Source of the DNA: Dichomitus squalens LYAD-421 SS1
Taxonomy: Eukaryota; Basidiomycota; Agaricomycetes; Polyporales; Polyporaceae
Assembly (NCBI RefSeq): GCF_000275845.1
Contig: NW_006766885.1
Coordinates: forward strand, 1,820,897 to 1,884,896
Direction: 5' to 3'
DNA: 64,000 nucleotides
Of the stretch, positions 46,101 to 56,740 are shown one piece after another. The translations under genes and the position numbers were made by a program. The notes below the pieces were generated by a model that saw nothing but the letters and a program-made list of their open reading frames with translations, did no database searches and was not told the origin of the DNA. The number at the start of each line of letters is the position of its first letter. The first letter of the stretch is position 1.

Positions 46101-47228
46101 GAGGAGGTTAGAGACGGTGAAGCCCGCGAGACCGGCCTTGGGCTTCGACCCGCGTCCGACAGCACCTTCGTCGCGGATCTCGCCACCAGAACCAGTAGCT
46201 GCACCAGGGTAGGGCGACACAGCGGTGGGGTGGTTGTGAGTTTCTACTTTGATCAGAATGGGCATGTCTTCCTCTTCGCCGTGGTAGAGATTCTTGACGT
46301 CCGGGTTAGCCTTACTTGTCGCATTAGGCAAGACAGCGAAGCGGGGTGCGTTGTGGCCCTCGAAGACAGCGGCATTGTCCGAGTATGCGGAGATAGTGCC
46401 AGTACCATTGAGTTTCTCCGTGTTCCGGATCATCTGGAAGAGGGACGTGTCCTGGGCCTGGCCATTGATATTCCACGACGCGTTGAAGATCTTGTGCCGG
46501 CAGTGCTCCGAGTTCACTTGAGCGAACATGAAAAGCTCCGCGTCGGTGGGGTTGCGGTTGATTGGAGACGCGCCGGTGACGTAGGCATCTACGAGGTAGT
46601 CAATCTCGTCGTCGGAGAGGGCCAGACCAAGCTCTTTGTTTGCGGACACCAGCTTCTCGCGTGCGACATCGCGAGCGGACTCTGAGACGAGGTCTATTGT
46701 GCGCAGACGGCTAGCACTCTTGTGGGAGAAGATGGCCTCCTGATCAGGAAGGGAGAGCTGAACGACCTGAGTCATACGATCGTGGAGGAGGGGAGAGATC
46801 GTCTTCAGCACTACGGGCGTGAGGCTGGATCCATCACTCGTTGTGAAGACAAACGCGAGACCACGTTCCAGACGCTCGACGTAATCCCCAAGTTTGCAGA
46901 TGAGGGCAATGTCGGTCGCCTTGCTGGACCAGGGAGAAACGGAGCCCGGGCGAGGAATCACGTACGCAACATTTTCGCCGGACCGCAGCGCATGCTCGGT
47001 TGTCGAGAACTGGACATTGTCTCCGTAGTCCAGGAGCCTTTCCAGTATTTGCCGGACTGAAGATCCGGGTTTGGACAGCTCCTCTTCGGCCACGGTGGAG
47101 CGAGAGGCGATCAGATGAATATAGACAGCATCGACTGAGGCGATCGGAGGCAAAGCACTCTGGATGTTTTTCAAAAGGACATCGCGCTTCGACTGAGAAA
47201 GTGCTGAGCTTCCTGGAAGAACAAGCAT
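43158..47228 (-). CDS. Phosphoribosylformylglycinamidine (FGAM) synthase
   Basis: Fourth step of purine synthesis: converts FGAR, glutamine and ATP to FGAM. One uninterrupted frame of 1356 residues, the usual length of the fused eukaryotic enzyme. The N-terminal PurS-like region is followed by the linker motif [18 protein letters not shown], two AIRS-type ATP-binding halves ([20 protein letters not shown] and [15 protein letters not shown]) and a glutamine amidotransferase domain ([18 protein letters not shown]). The amidotransferase cysteine lies in GVCNGCQF, and the His/Glu pair in [11 protein letters not shown]. Glycine-rich signature [10 protein letters not shown] is also intact. The start at 47228 gives a normal N-terminus. 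Being intronless over 4 kb contrasts with its intron-dense neighbours. Cytosolic by family. Confidence 0.96.
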   Translation of the reverse strand: MLVLPGSSALSQSKRDVLLKNIQSALPPIASVDAVYIHLIASRSTVAEEELSKPGSSVRQILERLLDYGDNVQFSTTEHALRSGENVAYVIPRPGSVSPWSSKATDIALICKLGDYVERLERGLAFVFTTSDGSSLTPVVLKTISPLLHDRMTQVVQLSLPDQEAIFSHKSASRLRTIDLVSESARDVAREKLVSANKELGLALSDDEIDYLVDAYVTGASPINRNPTDAELFMFAQVNSEHCRHKIFNASWNINGQAQDTSLFQMIRNTEKLNGTGTISAYSDNAAVFEGHNAPRFAVLPNATSKANPDVKNLYHGEEEDMPILIKVETHNHPTAVSPYPGAATGSGGEIRDEGAVGRGSKPKAGLAGFTVSNLLIPGYEQPWESDFGRPGHIASALDIMIEGPLGASAFNNEFGRPALAGYFRTFSETVSLPEGTQEVRGYHKPIMIAGGLGNVRPAFARKSKISPGAKIIVLGGPGLLIGLGGGAASSQVSGAGSADLDFASVQRDNAEMQRRCQQVIDACVALGDANPIQSIHDVGAGGLSNALPELVHDSDLGATFEIRDVLVADSSMSPMEIWCNESQERYVLAISPEQEAQFRTLAERERCPFSVVGIANDSDELVVTDRLLQQDVIRLKMSTLFGKPPRMHRTDTHVAPPAVPFKTDLAEYLPNTQAPERIAEAVSRVLRLPSVGSKSFLITIGDRSITGLVTRDQMVGPWQVPVADVAVTRSSYGFDVRTGEAMAMGERTPVAILSAAASARMAVAESLTNLAAAHVGELGRVKLSANWMCAASKVGEGAALYDAVKAVGLELCPALGVGIPVGKDSMSMSMKWQDAKTQERREVSAPLSLIVTAFAAVEDVGKTWTPQLRTDVGETTLLFFDLARGRQRLGGSAIAQVFKQVGSEAPDVVDPQDVKTFFEASQVMRTAHTGLILAYHDRSDGGLFTTLVEMAFAGRTGLQINLESISSKTDHVSALFNEELGAVVQVRESDIQHVVDFFTKRGFPSDSIHQLGSVTADETIRFSSASGEVFTSTRAALQEAWAETSYRMQSLRDHPQSAKEEFDLIKSSNHRGLFYDLTFTYSPSRSLFRRPKVAVLREQGVNGQVEMAWAFTAAGFDAVDVHMSDILSGAVSLSTFRGFAACGGFSYGDVLGAGKGWANSVLLNTTARSEFEAFFTREDTFALGVCNGCQFMSNLREIIPGTEHWPDFKPNRSERFEARVSVVEVVPGDATSRSVFLREMAGSKLPVAVAHGEGRAAFSSPGQQAQLEAQSLVGLRYVDSSGAPTEAYPLNPNGSPGGVTGVQTPDGRVLALMPHPERVVALESNSWYPPEFAETWRGTGPWFKLFQSARKWCGA

Positions 47229-48022
47229 AGTGCCTGACCTGTACGCTCAGAGGATGCATCAGTCTGGAGTTGTGGGTGCTTACCTGAATATTGACCACTG
47301 ACTCAGGCTACCTAGCTTCGAGTCGGTAAAGCCAACTGAACGCGAGCCTCGATCGCTCCGTAGAGGAACCTGAGAATAGATCGTTCGTCAGGAGATGAAC
47401 ATATCTGGCATCCCACACCAACATACGGCTAAATTCGAGGGTGATGGACACAGGAAACTGAGTGATCGACATCGAGCAAGAGGAAAGGGGGGAGCCAGAA
47501 AGTTTGCGCTACCAGTGACAGATCTAATCTAATCTAAGGTGGAGGTGAGATACGCGCCGGCATAGATCTCGATCAGATGTGGCTCCCGCCGCGACGGTCA
47601 CGGTTGTACACGTTGCTACCTACCGCCATGCGAACCTGAAGCCTCTGGTCGAATCATGCGAAAACACGTAAGGTAACAGCCGGTCCGGGTGCCGCTCAAG
47701 GTTGTGAGCGTGGCGGAAAGGCCCAGAATGTCGAGCCATCCGGACGAGTCCCGATAAGGCGGAAGCGAAGAGACCACATACGAATCGGGGGCAAATGCCA
47801 CCATATCAAGACCTCAACGTGCTTGTTGCATGACGCCCGACGTCCGCTGACTGCCCATACGACAACATAATACAACATCACGGCTTCAGATTTAGGTCAG
47901 AGCTTCCACCCTCGAATATTGGGGTGTTCGATTTGTAGCGCCGTCGTGCTCTGGAACAAGCACAAGGCGACGAGTGCTGCCATGTGCGTCCCCCATCTCC
48001 CGTGTTCATGACATGAGCTGAC
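47229..48022. other. Divergent promoter region
   Basis: About 800 bp between the FGAM synthase gene (leftward) and the O-fucosyltransferase-like gene (rightward). A short repeated word, taatctaatctaag, sits near 47524. No core element was assigned. Confidence 0.45.
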
Positions 48023-49684
48023 ATGGTTGACTTGGCTCTTAGGCACCCGATGAATCACGGATACGCTTGGGGCAAACGACCGGCTATAACACAAAGGCAC
48101 ACGGATGCCGACGTTACTGCTCAGCTACTTTCCGCATCCCAAGAAAGATATGTCAAGCGTACGCGCCGCTCAAGGTCTCGGAGTCCTGGGACAACCTTGC
48201 GAAGGCCATACGATAAGGAGATCGTTATATTGATCATCGCTCTTCTTGTGGTCTCTATCGCATCGCTCTACGCCGCTGGTGTTCTTTTCATGGTTGCCTG
48301 GTCTAGAAACTCTACGCGACTACGCCCTGGAGGCTCTCTACTGTCTAAGGACCATAATCTTGTTCTTCCTCCCGATTCCTCCGCCGGTAGCTCTGGGTCT
48401 CTTCCAAGATACCTCTCATATCTTCCTCATAGCGGTTTCCACAATCAACGCATTGCCCTCGAAAATGCTCTAGTTCTGGCCCAGCTGTTGAATCGCACCC
48501 TGCTGATCCCTCCAATCCGTCTTGGCGCTCCTCTAGCGTACTACCCCTTCGATGAGCTCTACGATATGGTAGCCAACTCTACTAAAGCTGGGCTCGGCCA
48601 CTGCTCTTCAAAGCTTCAGTACGACTCCAACTACCCTCCGGAGTGCGAAGATTACCAGAGCTACACGCATATACCTTGGGACTGGCTCATTGACCTCTCG
48701 AACATCAGCAACTGGCAACCTCTCCTCTCAGGATGGAATTTCACCGACGCCTGGCTCCAGGACACACTGAATCTCCTGGCCGCGGAGGACATATTCCGCC
48801 TCAAGGACGACTCCCGGCACCAGTACGCCTTCCAGGACTTCTTTTCTCTCGACCCGCCCGGGCGGAAGTTCTCCGAGTCCGTCCATATCGCCGCGCTATT
48901 GCGGCGTCCAGAGCGACTCATCATGCTCGGCACACTGTTCGGCTCTTCTCGCCTGCATCTGCGCTCCGAAGAACATTTCCTCTTTCGCGGACGGGTTCGC
49001 GAGCAGATGGTGTTCACAAACGCGCACCTTGTGGACGTCGCCGGAGCCATTCGAACAGCACTTGGCGGTTCGTACCTCGCCGTGCACCTTCGGATAGGCG
49101 ATGGCTCCTTCGAGGTGAACGCTACGAATATCGTTCGCCGATCTTGGTGGAAACTGCTTCAAGTCGGCCTCGAGTTCTCGGATGAAGAAATCCTAGAGCT
49201 CGAGGAAGAGTCCTTCCCAGACGAAGACAACTCAGAACCTCCCATCTTTGCGCCCGACTTGCCGGCCCTACGCTCACCACATCCTCCGCTGCGCCCGTTC
49301 CCCTCTAATGCTACTCCTACCTCCGAGTTCCCTTGCCGCGGCCGCCTGCATAGCGCACCTCGTCTGCGGAGGCTCAACGCTCCCTTGTACATCGCCACCG
49401 ATGCGACCTCGCCTTCGCTTAACCCGCTCCTCTGGCGGTTCCTGCGCACCTTCCCATGCTCGTTCTTCCTCGAGGACTTCGCGGAACAGACTCGCCCGCT
49501 GGATGCGTTGCGGAGCGAGGTAGACGGGGTGCCGCTCGGGTCGTTCTTGATGCCGTTCGTGGAAGCGATGGTGGCGGGACAGGCGTGGCAGGTGATCGGG
49601 ACGGAGTCCAGCACGTTCAGCGCGTTCGTGACGGATGTGCTGTGGAGGAGGTATCATGGGTTCCAAATTGTGCAGAGGGGTTGA
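48023..49684 (+). CDS. O-fucosyltransferase-like type II membrane protein
   Basis: A single exon of 553 residues. A basic cytosolic tail (KRTRRSRSRSPG) precedes a signal-anchor helix at about residues 66-92 (EIVILIIALLVVSIASLYAA), so the catalytic part should be luminal. It contains the GDP-fucose O-fucosyltransferase-like blocks YLPHSGFHNQRIALENALVL, AQLLNRTLLIPPIRLG, the basic-residue motif YLAVHLRIGDGSF and the C-terminal nucleotide-binding segment LYIATDAT...FVEAMVAGQAWQVIGT. A Pro-rich, acidic insert (EEESFPDEDNSEPP) splits the two halves. The family is widespread in basidiomycetes, some members labelled CigA-like. The actual sugar donor and acceptor are unknown. The ATG at 48023 opens the frame; an ATG nine codons later is an alternative. 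Confidence 0.8.
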   Translation: MVDLALRHPMNHGYAWGKRPAITQRHTDADVTAQLLSASQERYVKRTRRSRSRSPGTTLRRPYDKEIVILIIALLVVSIASLYAAGVLFMVAWSRNSTRLRPGGSLLSKDHNLVLPPDSSAGSSGSLPRYLSYLPHSGFHNQRIALENALVLAQLLNRTLLIPPIRLGAPLAYYPFDELYDMVANSTKAGLGHCSSKLQYDSNYPPECEDYQSYTHIPWDWLIDLSNISNWQPLLSGWNFTDAWLQDTLNLLAAEDIFRLKDDSRHQYAFQDFFSLDPPGRKFSESVHIAALLRRPERLIMLGTLFGSSRLHLRSEEHFLFRGRVREQMVFTNAHLVDVAGAIRTALGGSYLAVHLRIGDGSFEVNATNIVRRSWWKLLQVGLEFSDEEILELEEESFPDEDNSEPPIFAPDLPALRSPHPPLRPFPSNATPTSEFPCRGRLHSAPRLRRLNAPLYIATDATSPSLNPLLWRFLRTFPCSFFLEDFAEQTRPLDALRSEVDGVPLGSFLMPFVEAMVAGQAWQVIGTESSTFSAFVTDVLWRRYHGFQIVQRG

Positions 49685-50691
49685 GTGCGGAGGCGGCTAT
49701 GCTCATCTTGTCCTCCAACTCGTTGCAGCATGGATTCGGATTAAATCCTCTGTCAGTGATAGAATGGGTGATCAGCATACACTGCATAACGACCTGAGCC
49801 CAGCGGTTTCGCTCGAGGTGGAGTACCGTATCCGCCCCAAACGGAGGGGCCGGTATTGAGACGTCGGCATCATAGAATATGAACGCACCGGACGAACCAC
49901 GCCGTCCGAGTCGGCGCGGAGCGCTGGGTACCGACGTAGACTCTCGGCAGCTCGAAAGAACATGCGTACCATATGGGTCAGCAGCTGAGCCCGTTCACTT
50001 CGGTCTCGGCACTGCTGCTAGCGGTCTCAGGCTTGACTGTCCGTCAGCCATCGCTTAGAGGTCGACTGGGTGAAAGACCAGAGATTTATAAGCCGAAGAA
50101 GACGAGTCGAATACTTAGGCGCAGGATAGACGATGGCACTAGCCATGCCGGGGGCACACGAAAGTGCGTGCCGGTATGATCACTAATTTGGGGAAGAAAG
50201 AAAGGTCACACGATGGCGATGACAGACAGTGAACGTTCACAACGATCATGTTCGTGATACTCCCCAGAGCTCGGTCCCGTTGATTTCGAGAGAAATATTC
50301 GAGGCGTTGTACGTGGAAAATCGTTGATTGGGAAAGCGCACAATACCCTTGAAGACGAAAGACCAGTGGGATTAAGGCCTACGACGCTCCTTGTCGCAAA
50401 TGAGCACGAATAATGACTGTCTTCTCGCGCTCTCAGAATCGAAGGCCTAGGGAAGCGACGCCGTTATCAGACGCCAGGAAAACTAAAACGCGGAGCTATG
50501 ATCCAATCCTTGGCGAGGTAGGATCGGGTACTGCGGTGCTGACAAGGCATGCATCGAGTGCCCAGTGGCTTTGCCGACATTGATATCTGACGATGTACGC
50601 AGGTATATAAGAAGGACAGTATGCAGCGAGGACCAACAAGCAAACAGCAACACACTCCTGACTACAATCACCACATAACACGACATCTCAA
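49685..50691. other. Upstream region of the DJ-1/PfpI gene
   Basis: About 1 kb with no gene seen. A TATA element near its end is listed separately. Confidence 0.45.
50604..50610 (+). promoter_or_regulatory. TATA box
   Basis: TATATAA about 82 bp upstream of the ATG at 50692, with a short A/C-rich leader between. A good candidate core promoter. Confidence 0.6.
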
Positions 50692-51449
50692 ATGAGCTCT
50701 AAGCAGAACATCGGTAAGTCGATACCGCACGACACTGCTAACAAACTACTCACCTTATGATTGCAGAAGTAACGTCGGGTCAGGTCCACCCAACGAAGTA
50801 CGGCATCATTCTGTTCCCCGGCTTCCAGCTGCTCGACGTCTTCGGACCCCTCGACGCACTCAGTGTGCTCTCCACCAGAGTCAAACTCGACCCTCTCATT
50901 ATTATCGCGGAGACTCTGGATCCCGTCTACAGCGGATCTGCCCAATCGATGTGGAACAGCGCAGGCTCGGACTTCGGCGCGTCCGTCGTCCCCACGCACA
51001 CATTCGAGACCGTGCCCGACGACCTCGAGGTGCTCCTGGTTCCCGGAGGCTCGGGCGCCGTCCAGCCCGGCGCCGACGACCGCAGGGTCGAATTCATCAA
51101 GAAGACCTACCCGAAGCTCAAATACCTCGTCACCATTTGCAACGGGGTCGGCCTCGCCGCTCAGGCTGGGGTCCTCGATGGGAAACGCGCCACGGCGGAC
51201 AAGGCGATCTGGGTCAGGACGACCTCGCTTGGCCCGAGTGTCAACTGGGTGAAGACCGCCCGATGGGTCGCGGACGGGAACATTTGGACGTCCTCGGGAG
51301 TGAGCGCGGGGTTGGACGTCACGTTGGGGTGGATTGCGGAAGTGTTCGGGGAGGAGACGGCCCGGGAGGTGGCGAACGTTCAGGAGTATGAGTGGAAGAA
51401 CGATGCCAACTGGGACGTCTTCGGGTTCATCTGGGGTGATGGCATGTAG
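50692..51449 (+). CDS. DJ-1/PfpI family protein
   Basis: Two exons (50692-50713 and 50767-51449) give 234 residues of the class I glutamine amidotransferase-like DJ-1/PfpI superfamily. The N-terminal block YGIILFPGFQLLDVFGP is typical of the isonitrile-hydratase/ThiJ branch. The nucleophile-elbow cysteine is residue 132 in VTICNGVGLAAQAG. A second conserved stretch, IWTSSGVSAGLDVTLGWIAE, matches the branch as well. Members are hydrolases, hydratases or stress proteins; the substrate cannot be told from sequence. The protein has no signal peptide and is probably cytosolic. The tiny first exon is supported by a consensus GTAAGT donor, a TTGCAG acceptor and a TATA box upstream. Confidence 0.88.
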
Positions 51450-52687
51450 GTTAGGGGAGCGGATAGAATCAGCGAAGCTGCAATGTGGGGTTGTGAACTT
51501 ACTGAAGTGGGATGGAAGGGCATGCATAGATTGAATTGAAGTTGCATTTCGGATTCATTACCGATAGACGTGAAGGCCGAACAGGATCTCGAAGGGTTTC
51601 AAAAAAAAGAGATACACCCTTAGTCAACATCGATGCGCTACGGATATACGAACGGATTAAGTTGTGAAGCCTGGCTAGGTTAGCTTGAAGAGAGAGCACT
51701 GACAGCCGTGCGGAGATCATCGCTATTGTATAGCTACGTTGCAGGATGCAAGTTAGACGACTTCAGGATATTTATGGCGCTGGCTAATGCCGAGATACAG
51801 ATGATAAAGGCGCCGTGGCTCCTCAGGCTCTGCTTACTTACAGGCTCTGCTATGTAGTACTCAAACTTGTAGTCTCATACAGGCTCCATGAGACTCAGTC
51901 CACCACCATTCACGGCAAATTCTCGTCAAAGTACTACTGGTCCAGCGTTACGCTACTGAACCTTCGCCAAATCACCATAGACCCGTTCTAGAGGCTCGTC
52001 GGCCGTACCGCATGTGGGGTGCAATCAATCAGGACTTCAGGACACGTCCGTTGGCCATAATTGTTTGTGGTCTCCGGTCCTCGCCTTCGCCATCATCGTC
52101 ATGTCCTCATATGGCCGCACACAGCTCTAGTCGTCCAGGGCATACAAGTGTGTCAAAGTGAGTGCACCTTGGTCTTCAGCATTGGAGGATGGGGAGTACG
52201 GTGTCCGATGGCAGAAGTGAAGAGGGACCGAGACTTCGCTTGCGAGAGTCAGCTTGTTGCGTCAAGCAAACACGCAGGCGGTGCCAATGTCGCCCTCTTC
52301 CCGAGCTGATACAGGCTGAGTCTAGACAAGGTGCACGGATAGGGCGGGGGCCACGACGGCTGCATCATGGTCCTCTCGTCTACGAGGTCAGTTTGACGGC
52401 AGCACCACTTACATATCGTTTGGCCACTCAATAGTATCTAATGTGATCGATTGATCCCTGGCCTTCATGCACACGTCATTGGGGGTCATCGAGCGTCATT
52501 GAGTAGGATCTCCTTAGATCCAGGCCGACCGTGCTAGCTGCTGTTCGGTCGCTGATGGGAAGGGCATGGTCGACAGTACTGTCCTGTTGATATCCAGCGA
52601 CTATGAATCGGTGTCGGGTCATTGCATGCGGTCATAGCATCAAGCGTGGATGCATAGGGGCAACAGCGCGAAGGGAGCAAGCTCGTT
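51450..52687. other. Intergenic region
   Basis: About 1.2 kb between the DJ-1/PfpI gene and the aminotransferase remnant. I searched it for the missing N-terminal half of that gene and did not find recognisable coding sequence. Confidence 0.4.
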
Positions 52688-53588
52688 TTGGCATTCTGGC
52701 CAAACGCCCTCCATTATCATGAGCCTGTTCTCGGGAAGGACGGCTACGTCCCCGCACCTGCAGAGTTCCTCCATGGGCTCAGGGAGATCTACGACAGGCA
52801 TGGCATCCTGCTCATCATCGACGAGGTACAGTGCGGATTCGGTCGGACGGGCCAGAATTACTACAGAGAGCCTGAGTGCTCGTGTGCACGGCCGGACATC
52901 CTCCTTAGATCGAAGTACATGCTGGGGTTCCTTTCTTGTGTAGGATGCATGCTGACAGTGTATTCGCAGGGTCTCGTCAACGGGTTCCCGTTGAGTACTG
53001 TGATCAGTCGCAAAACGCTGACCGACAAGCACACGCCTGGCTCCATGGGAGGCACTCACGCTGGCAATGCCGTCTCTTGCGCGAACGGCAGGTGCCATTG
53101 AGGAAGAGAGGCTCTTGAAGACCGTCGATGCTCTGTGCGAACCAAGCACTCCATATCTCTTCTCTACGGTCATCTATGACGTCAGTGGTAGCGTGCTGTT
53201 GCCATGCGTCAAACATGTACCATTGGACTTGCTACTCACGTCGAGTCCCAGGTCTACGGAACTCTTCGCCGCACTCAACGAGCTCCGGAAGGACCCTAAG
53301 CTCGCGCCCGCGATCCTCGGCGTGCGAGGCAAGGACCTTATGGTCGCGGTCGAGTTTGCATCCCCGGTGGGATCGAGCCCGTACGACACGTTCACGAACC
53401 CGTCTGTGCTCGAGAAGCTCGCGAGCCGTGTGGCGAGCAACTGCGTGGAGAAGGGCTTGCTCATCTTGACGACGAGCGTGCACGAGGTCGTCCGGTTCAT
53501 TCCGCCTCTGAACATCTCGAAGGAGGACCCCGCGAAGGGCGTGGAGATTTTCAAGGAGGCAGTTTACGAGGTCGTCAAGGATCACTGA
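52688..53588 (+). pseudogene. Decayed class III aminotransferase (GABA-aminotransferase type)
   Basis: The C-terminal two thirds of a pyridoxal-phosphate class III aminotransferase. Clear blocks are GKDGYVPAPAEFLHGLREIY, LLIIDEVQCGFGRTGQN, GLVNGFPLSTVISRK, GSMGGTHAGNAVSCA, then in another frame AIEEERLLKTVDAL, ELFAALNELRKDPKLAPAIL and VVRFIPPLNISKEDPAKG up to a normal stop. The N-terminal cofactor half is absent. Before EPVLG the family's repeated isoleucines are disrupted. After the segment that should carry the cofactor lysine (LLRSK), 54 bases ending in CAG resemble an intron whose donor no longer keeps frame. Near 53085 one extra base shifts the frame. The combination argues for a relic rather than a gene. 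Sequencing error cannot explain the missing half. Confidence 0.75.
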
Positions 53589-54488
53589 GTGTGAGGTTGA
53601 GGTAGGGAGGGGCCGGTGACCATCGCGAAGTGCGTGTATACATACTGACGTTGTGCTCCCATTCCAAGCCTCGCGCCTTGTATATGTAGTAACATATACG
53701 AGTGCCGGGTTTCAGACCTTTGCCGTTGCATATTGTCCGAGGGCCACATGTTCGTTCGACTCTTGTAGCGCGGTCTGTGTTTGATTGCAGTGGACTTCCA
53801 ATGAACGGGCAAACGTCGTTCCGCACACCGAACATATTACAGATGCCGTACAAGGATATCAGTATCCATCGATGGAGTCGGGCCGAATGGATAAGGGCAC
53901 ATTGCTATGTCGAGTCGTCAGATGCTGCTCGGAACCACGGAACGGAGGGCGTACGTGAACGTATCGCTAACCACGGGCCTCAAAGACTCGTCCGCCAGAA
54001 CACAGATGCTGATTCATTTCAAACCCCTAGGACGTTCTCTTTCATCAAGAACTACTATACATCTGTGGAGTCGAGACACTTATCGACCGTTTTATCTCGA
54101 AGGTATGTGTGTAACTATCCGGTCTTCATTGTGCGACTAAACACCTTGCTTTTCAAGATGTCGTGACACCTTACGACTGATGACATTTCTCAGCACAACC
54201 GATGAGGCAACTTACGAGCTGTGATCCGGACTAGAAGATGAAGTGAACCTGACCTCATCGCCGTGTGTCTCGGTAGGAGATTTCAATCAGATGCTGTACT
54301 GTATTCTCACGCTCAACACGATACTAACTGTTACCATGCCCAGTGTCTTCTCCGTCACATGCTTCCTCGCATCGATGTCGTGATGGAACCAAATAGCAAG
54401 GCGCCTCAGCGAGTGCGGACCCTCCTCAAGACCCCTGCTCTACTAGCGACTTAAACCGCCCTCGCCCGCCCTCTGCTGTCGGGTCGCG
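53589..54488. other. Intergenic region
   Basis: 900 bp between two pseudogenes. Only short random frames were seen. Confidence 0.4.
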
Positions 54489-56740
54489 ATGTCTCCTGTA
54501 ATACCCTGGGAAGTCATAGAGAGTATTGTGGACCAAGCTTGTCATGATTTCGACCTCCTACGTAGCTTTTCCCTCACCTGTCGCCAGCTCCATCCTCACA
54601 GTCTCCTAGTCATGAGCAACCATGCCCATCTCAAGAGCAAGGAGCAAGCTCTTGCCTTCTACGAGCTCCTCCGAACAGAGACTGGATTACGGCTTCGGGA
54701 GCACATACGCTCCCTCACCAGTTCCCCCCTCGATGTTCTCCAATTCCCTCCGATGCAACTGCTCCCTAACCTGTCCGCCCTCGCATTTCATCACTCGCAG
54801 ACACCAGGAATACCGCGATGGGAAGCGACCTACTTCATGTCTTCACACGGCGCATCTCCGGTGCTATCACCGGTACGGCCAGAGCATTCGAAGTCTAGAG
54901 CTGGGTCATCTCTCCCTGTCGACATGTACAGATCTGTGCCGATTGATCCTTGCCTTTCCAAATACGACAAACATCGATTGTCGCGATATTTCCGTGAGGC
55001 CGCGGGCGAAGGCTGGACCTGGCATGGTCCTAATGAGGAACAAGCTACCTCAATAATTTCGCCTGTTTACCGTCAACGTGAGGATAGCCCAGTACAGTCT
55101 TTGTGTATTCGATGGACTGATGACTCCTATCTCTTAGATGCGCTCGGACGTAGATGGGGGCGTTCGATTGTTGCTGCTCGACTGTGCCCGGTGCACTGTG
55201 CAGGCTCTAATGCTGACAGGACTTGATGGTGCGTGGTCTGGCCAACGATTGATCCGCGGACTGACCTCTCGCTCTGTAGTTTCCCGCTCATTTTCAGAGC
55301 CGTCAGAATGGAAGCGGTTGCAGACGCATACGATTGGATTGGATCTAGGCTGGATGGCGGACAGTATAGAGAGACTGACCAGGTTTCTCACGGAATTCCA
55401 CCCCCCAAACCTAGAGGACGTCTCTGCGCACTGCCTTGTGAGCCGTGACCCATCCAGACATTCTCAATCAGCAGTTCGTCAACGACAAATTGAGAAAGGA
55501 ATCCAACTGGGTTGACGTATGCTCGAAGCTGGAAGCGGCCCTCTCCACATTCCGTCGACAGCGGCTATCTTTCCTGGTATCGTTATATGATAAGTATCAC
55601 AGTGCCAGGGAGCATCTTTGGACTCGAGAGCTTGGCCAACTTTTCCCCGTATTGCGCGATCGCAAGATACTGACTGTTACGTGCAAACCAAGTAAGCTTG
55701 AACATTTCCAACCTGTGCAGTCCACGACATAGCTGACCACCTCCATAGTCGCTGCTATCGGCCACGAGAAACGTGTGCATGCCCTCGTTGTCTCCCCGGA
55801 CGGCAACTGGTTCGCGAGTGGTTCTGAGGATAACACCATCATCCTCTGGGACTCGGATGGACAGCTGTGCCATGAGTGGATGGCTCACTACGGCTACATC
55901 CGTTCTCTCGTATTTTCCCCGGACAGCGGGTTCCTCGCGTCTGCCGGCGGCGACGGGAAGGTGGTCGTCTGGGATCTGAACCAAGATGCACGTCGAGTCG
56001 GGACACTCGAAGGGCACACAGTCCACGTCCACGATTGCGCCTGGTCTCCGGACGGCACCACGATCGCATCCGGTGCTTATGACACAACACTTCGTCTCTG
56101 GGACACAGACATCCAAGCAGCTTCATCCCTTGGATGGCGCGCACGATGAGACATTTGGTTCGTTCACTTCTCTCCCGATGGACGCTGGCTCGCTTCTGGA
56201 GGGGAGGATCACTACTGCTGTATATGGGATGTCCCGTCAGGCACCTTGCATAAAGTCCTTCGAGAGCATACAAATGAGCTCAATGCTGCCGCTTTTGATC
56301 TGGGGAGCACGCGCCTTGCCACCACGTTCGACGACCACCCGGTGCGGATCTGGGATGTGAAGACGGTGGAGCCAAACTTCGTCTTACAGCGGCACACAAG
56401 TTCGGTATGGGATGTGGAGTTCTCTCCAGATGGGAGCCTGTTGCTGTCAGCTGCGTCGATGGACAGCACAGTGAAGATCTGGGACGTATCCACTGGTGTC
56501 ATGATCATGTCGCTAGAGGGACACTCTTACGCCGTCACGACAGCGTGCTTCTCTCCATGTGGGAGGTACATCGTATCGGCGTCCAGAGACAGGACGGTGC
56601 GGTTGTGGAGGACAAGTGATGGGTCGTGTGTGGAAAGATTCCTCCAACATCGGAAATCTGTGTGGCGCGTATTTTTCTTCCCGGACGGTAAGACACTTGC
56701 GTTTGGAGATCAGGATGGGACCGTCGCTGTCAGACGATGA
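54489..56740 (+). pseudogene. Broken F-box-like / WD40 gene
   Basis: The left part reads as an agaricomycete F-box-like protein. MSPVIPWEVIESIVDQACHD starts in one frame; from about 54835 the match continues in another (YHRYGQSIRSLELGHLSLST, FPNTTNIDCRDISV) with no possible intron between, so one base has been gained or lost. Later segments (LLLLDCARCTVQALMLTG, SFLVSLYDKYHSAREHLW) complete that module up to FPVLRDRKILTVTCKP. A consensus intron (GTAAGC...CCATAG) then joins it in phase to a WD40 propeller: HALVVSPDGNWFASGSEDNT, SLVFSPDSGFLASAGGDGKV, DCAWSPDGTTIASGAYDTTL, then after another frame break near 56148 WFVHFSPDGRWLASGGEDHY, WDVEFSPDGSLLLSAASMDS and ACFSPCGRYIVSASRDRTVR. About seven blades can be counted. 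Such F-box/WD40 proteins would be substrate adaptors of SCF ligases. With at least two frame breaks this copy is probably dead. Confidence 0.65.
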
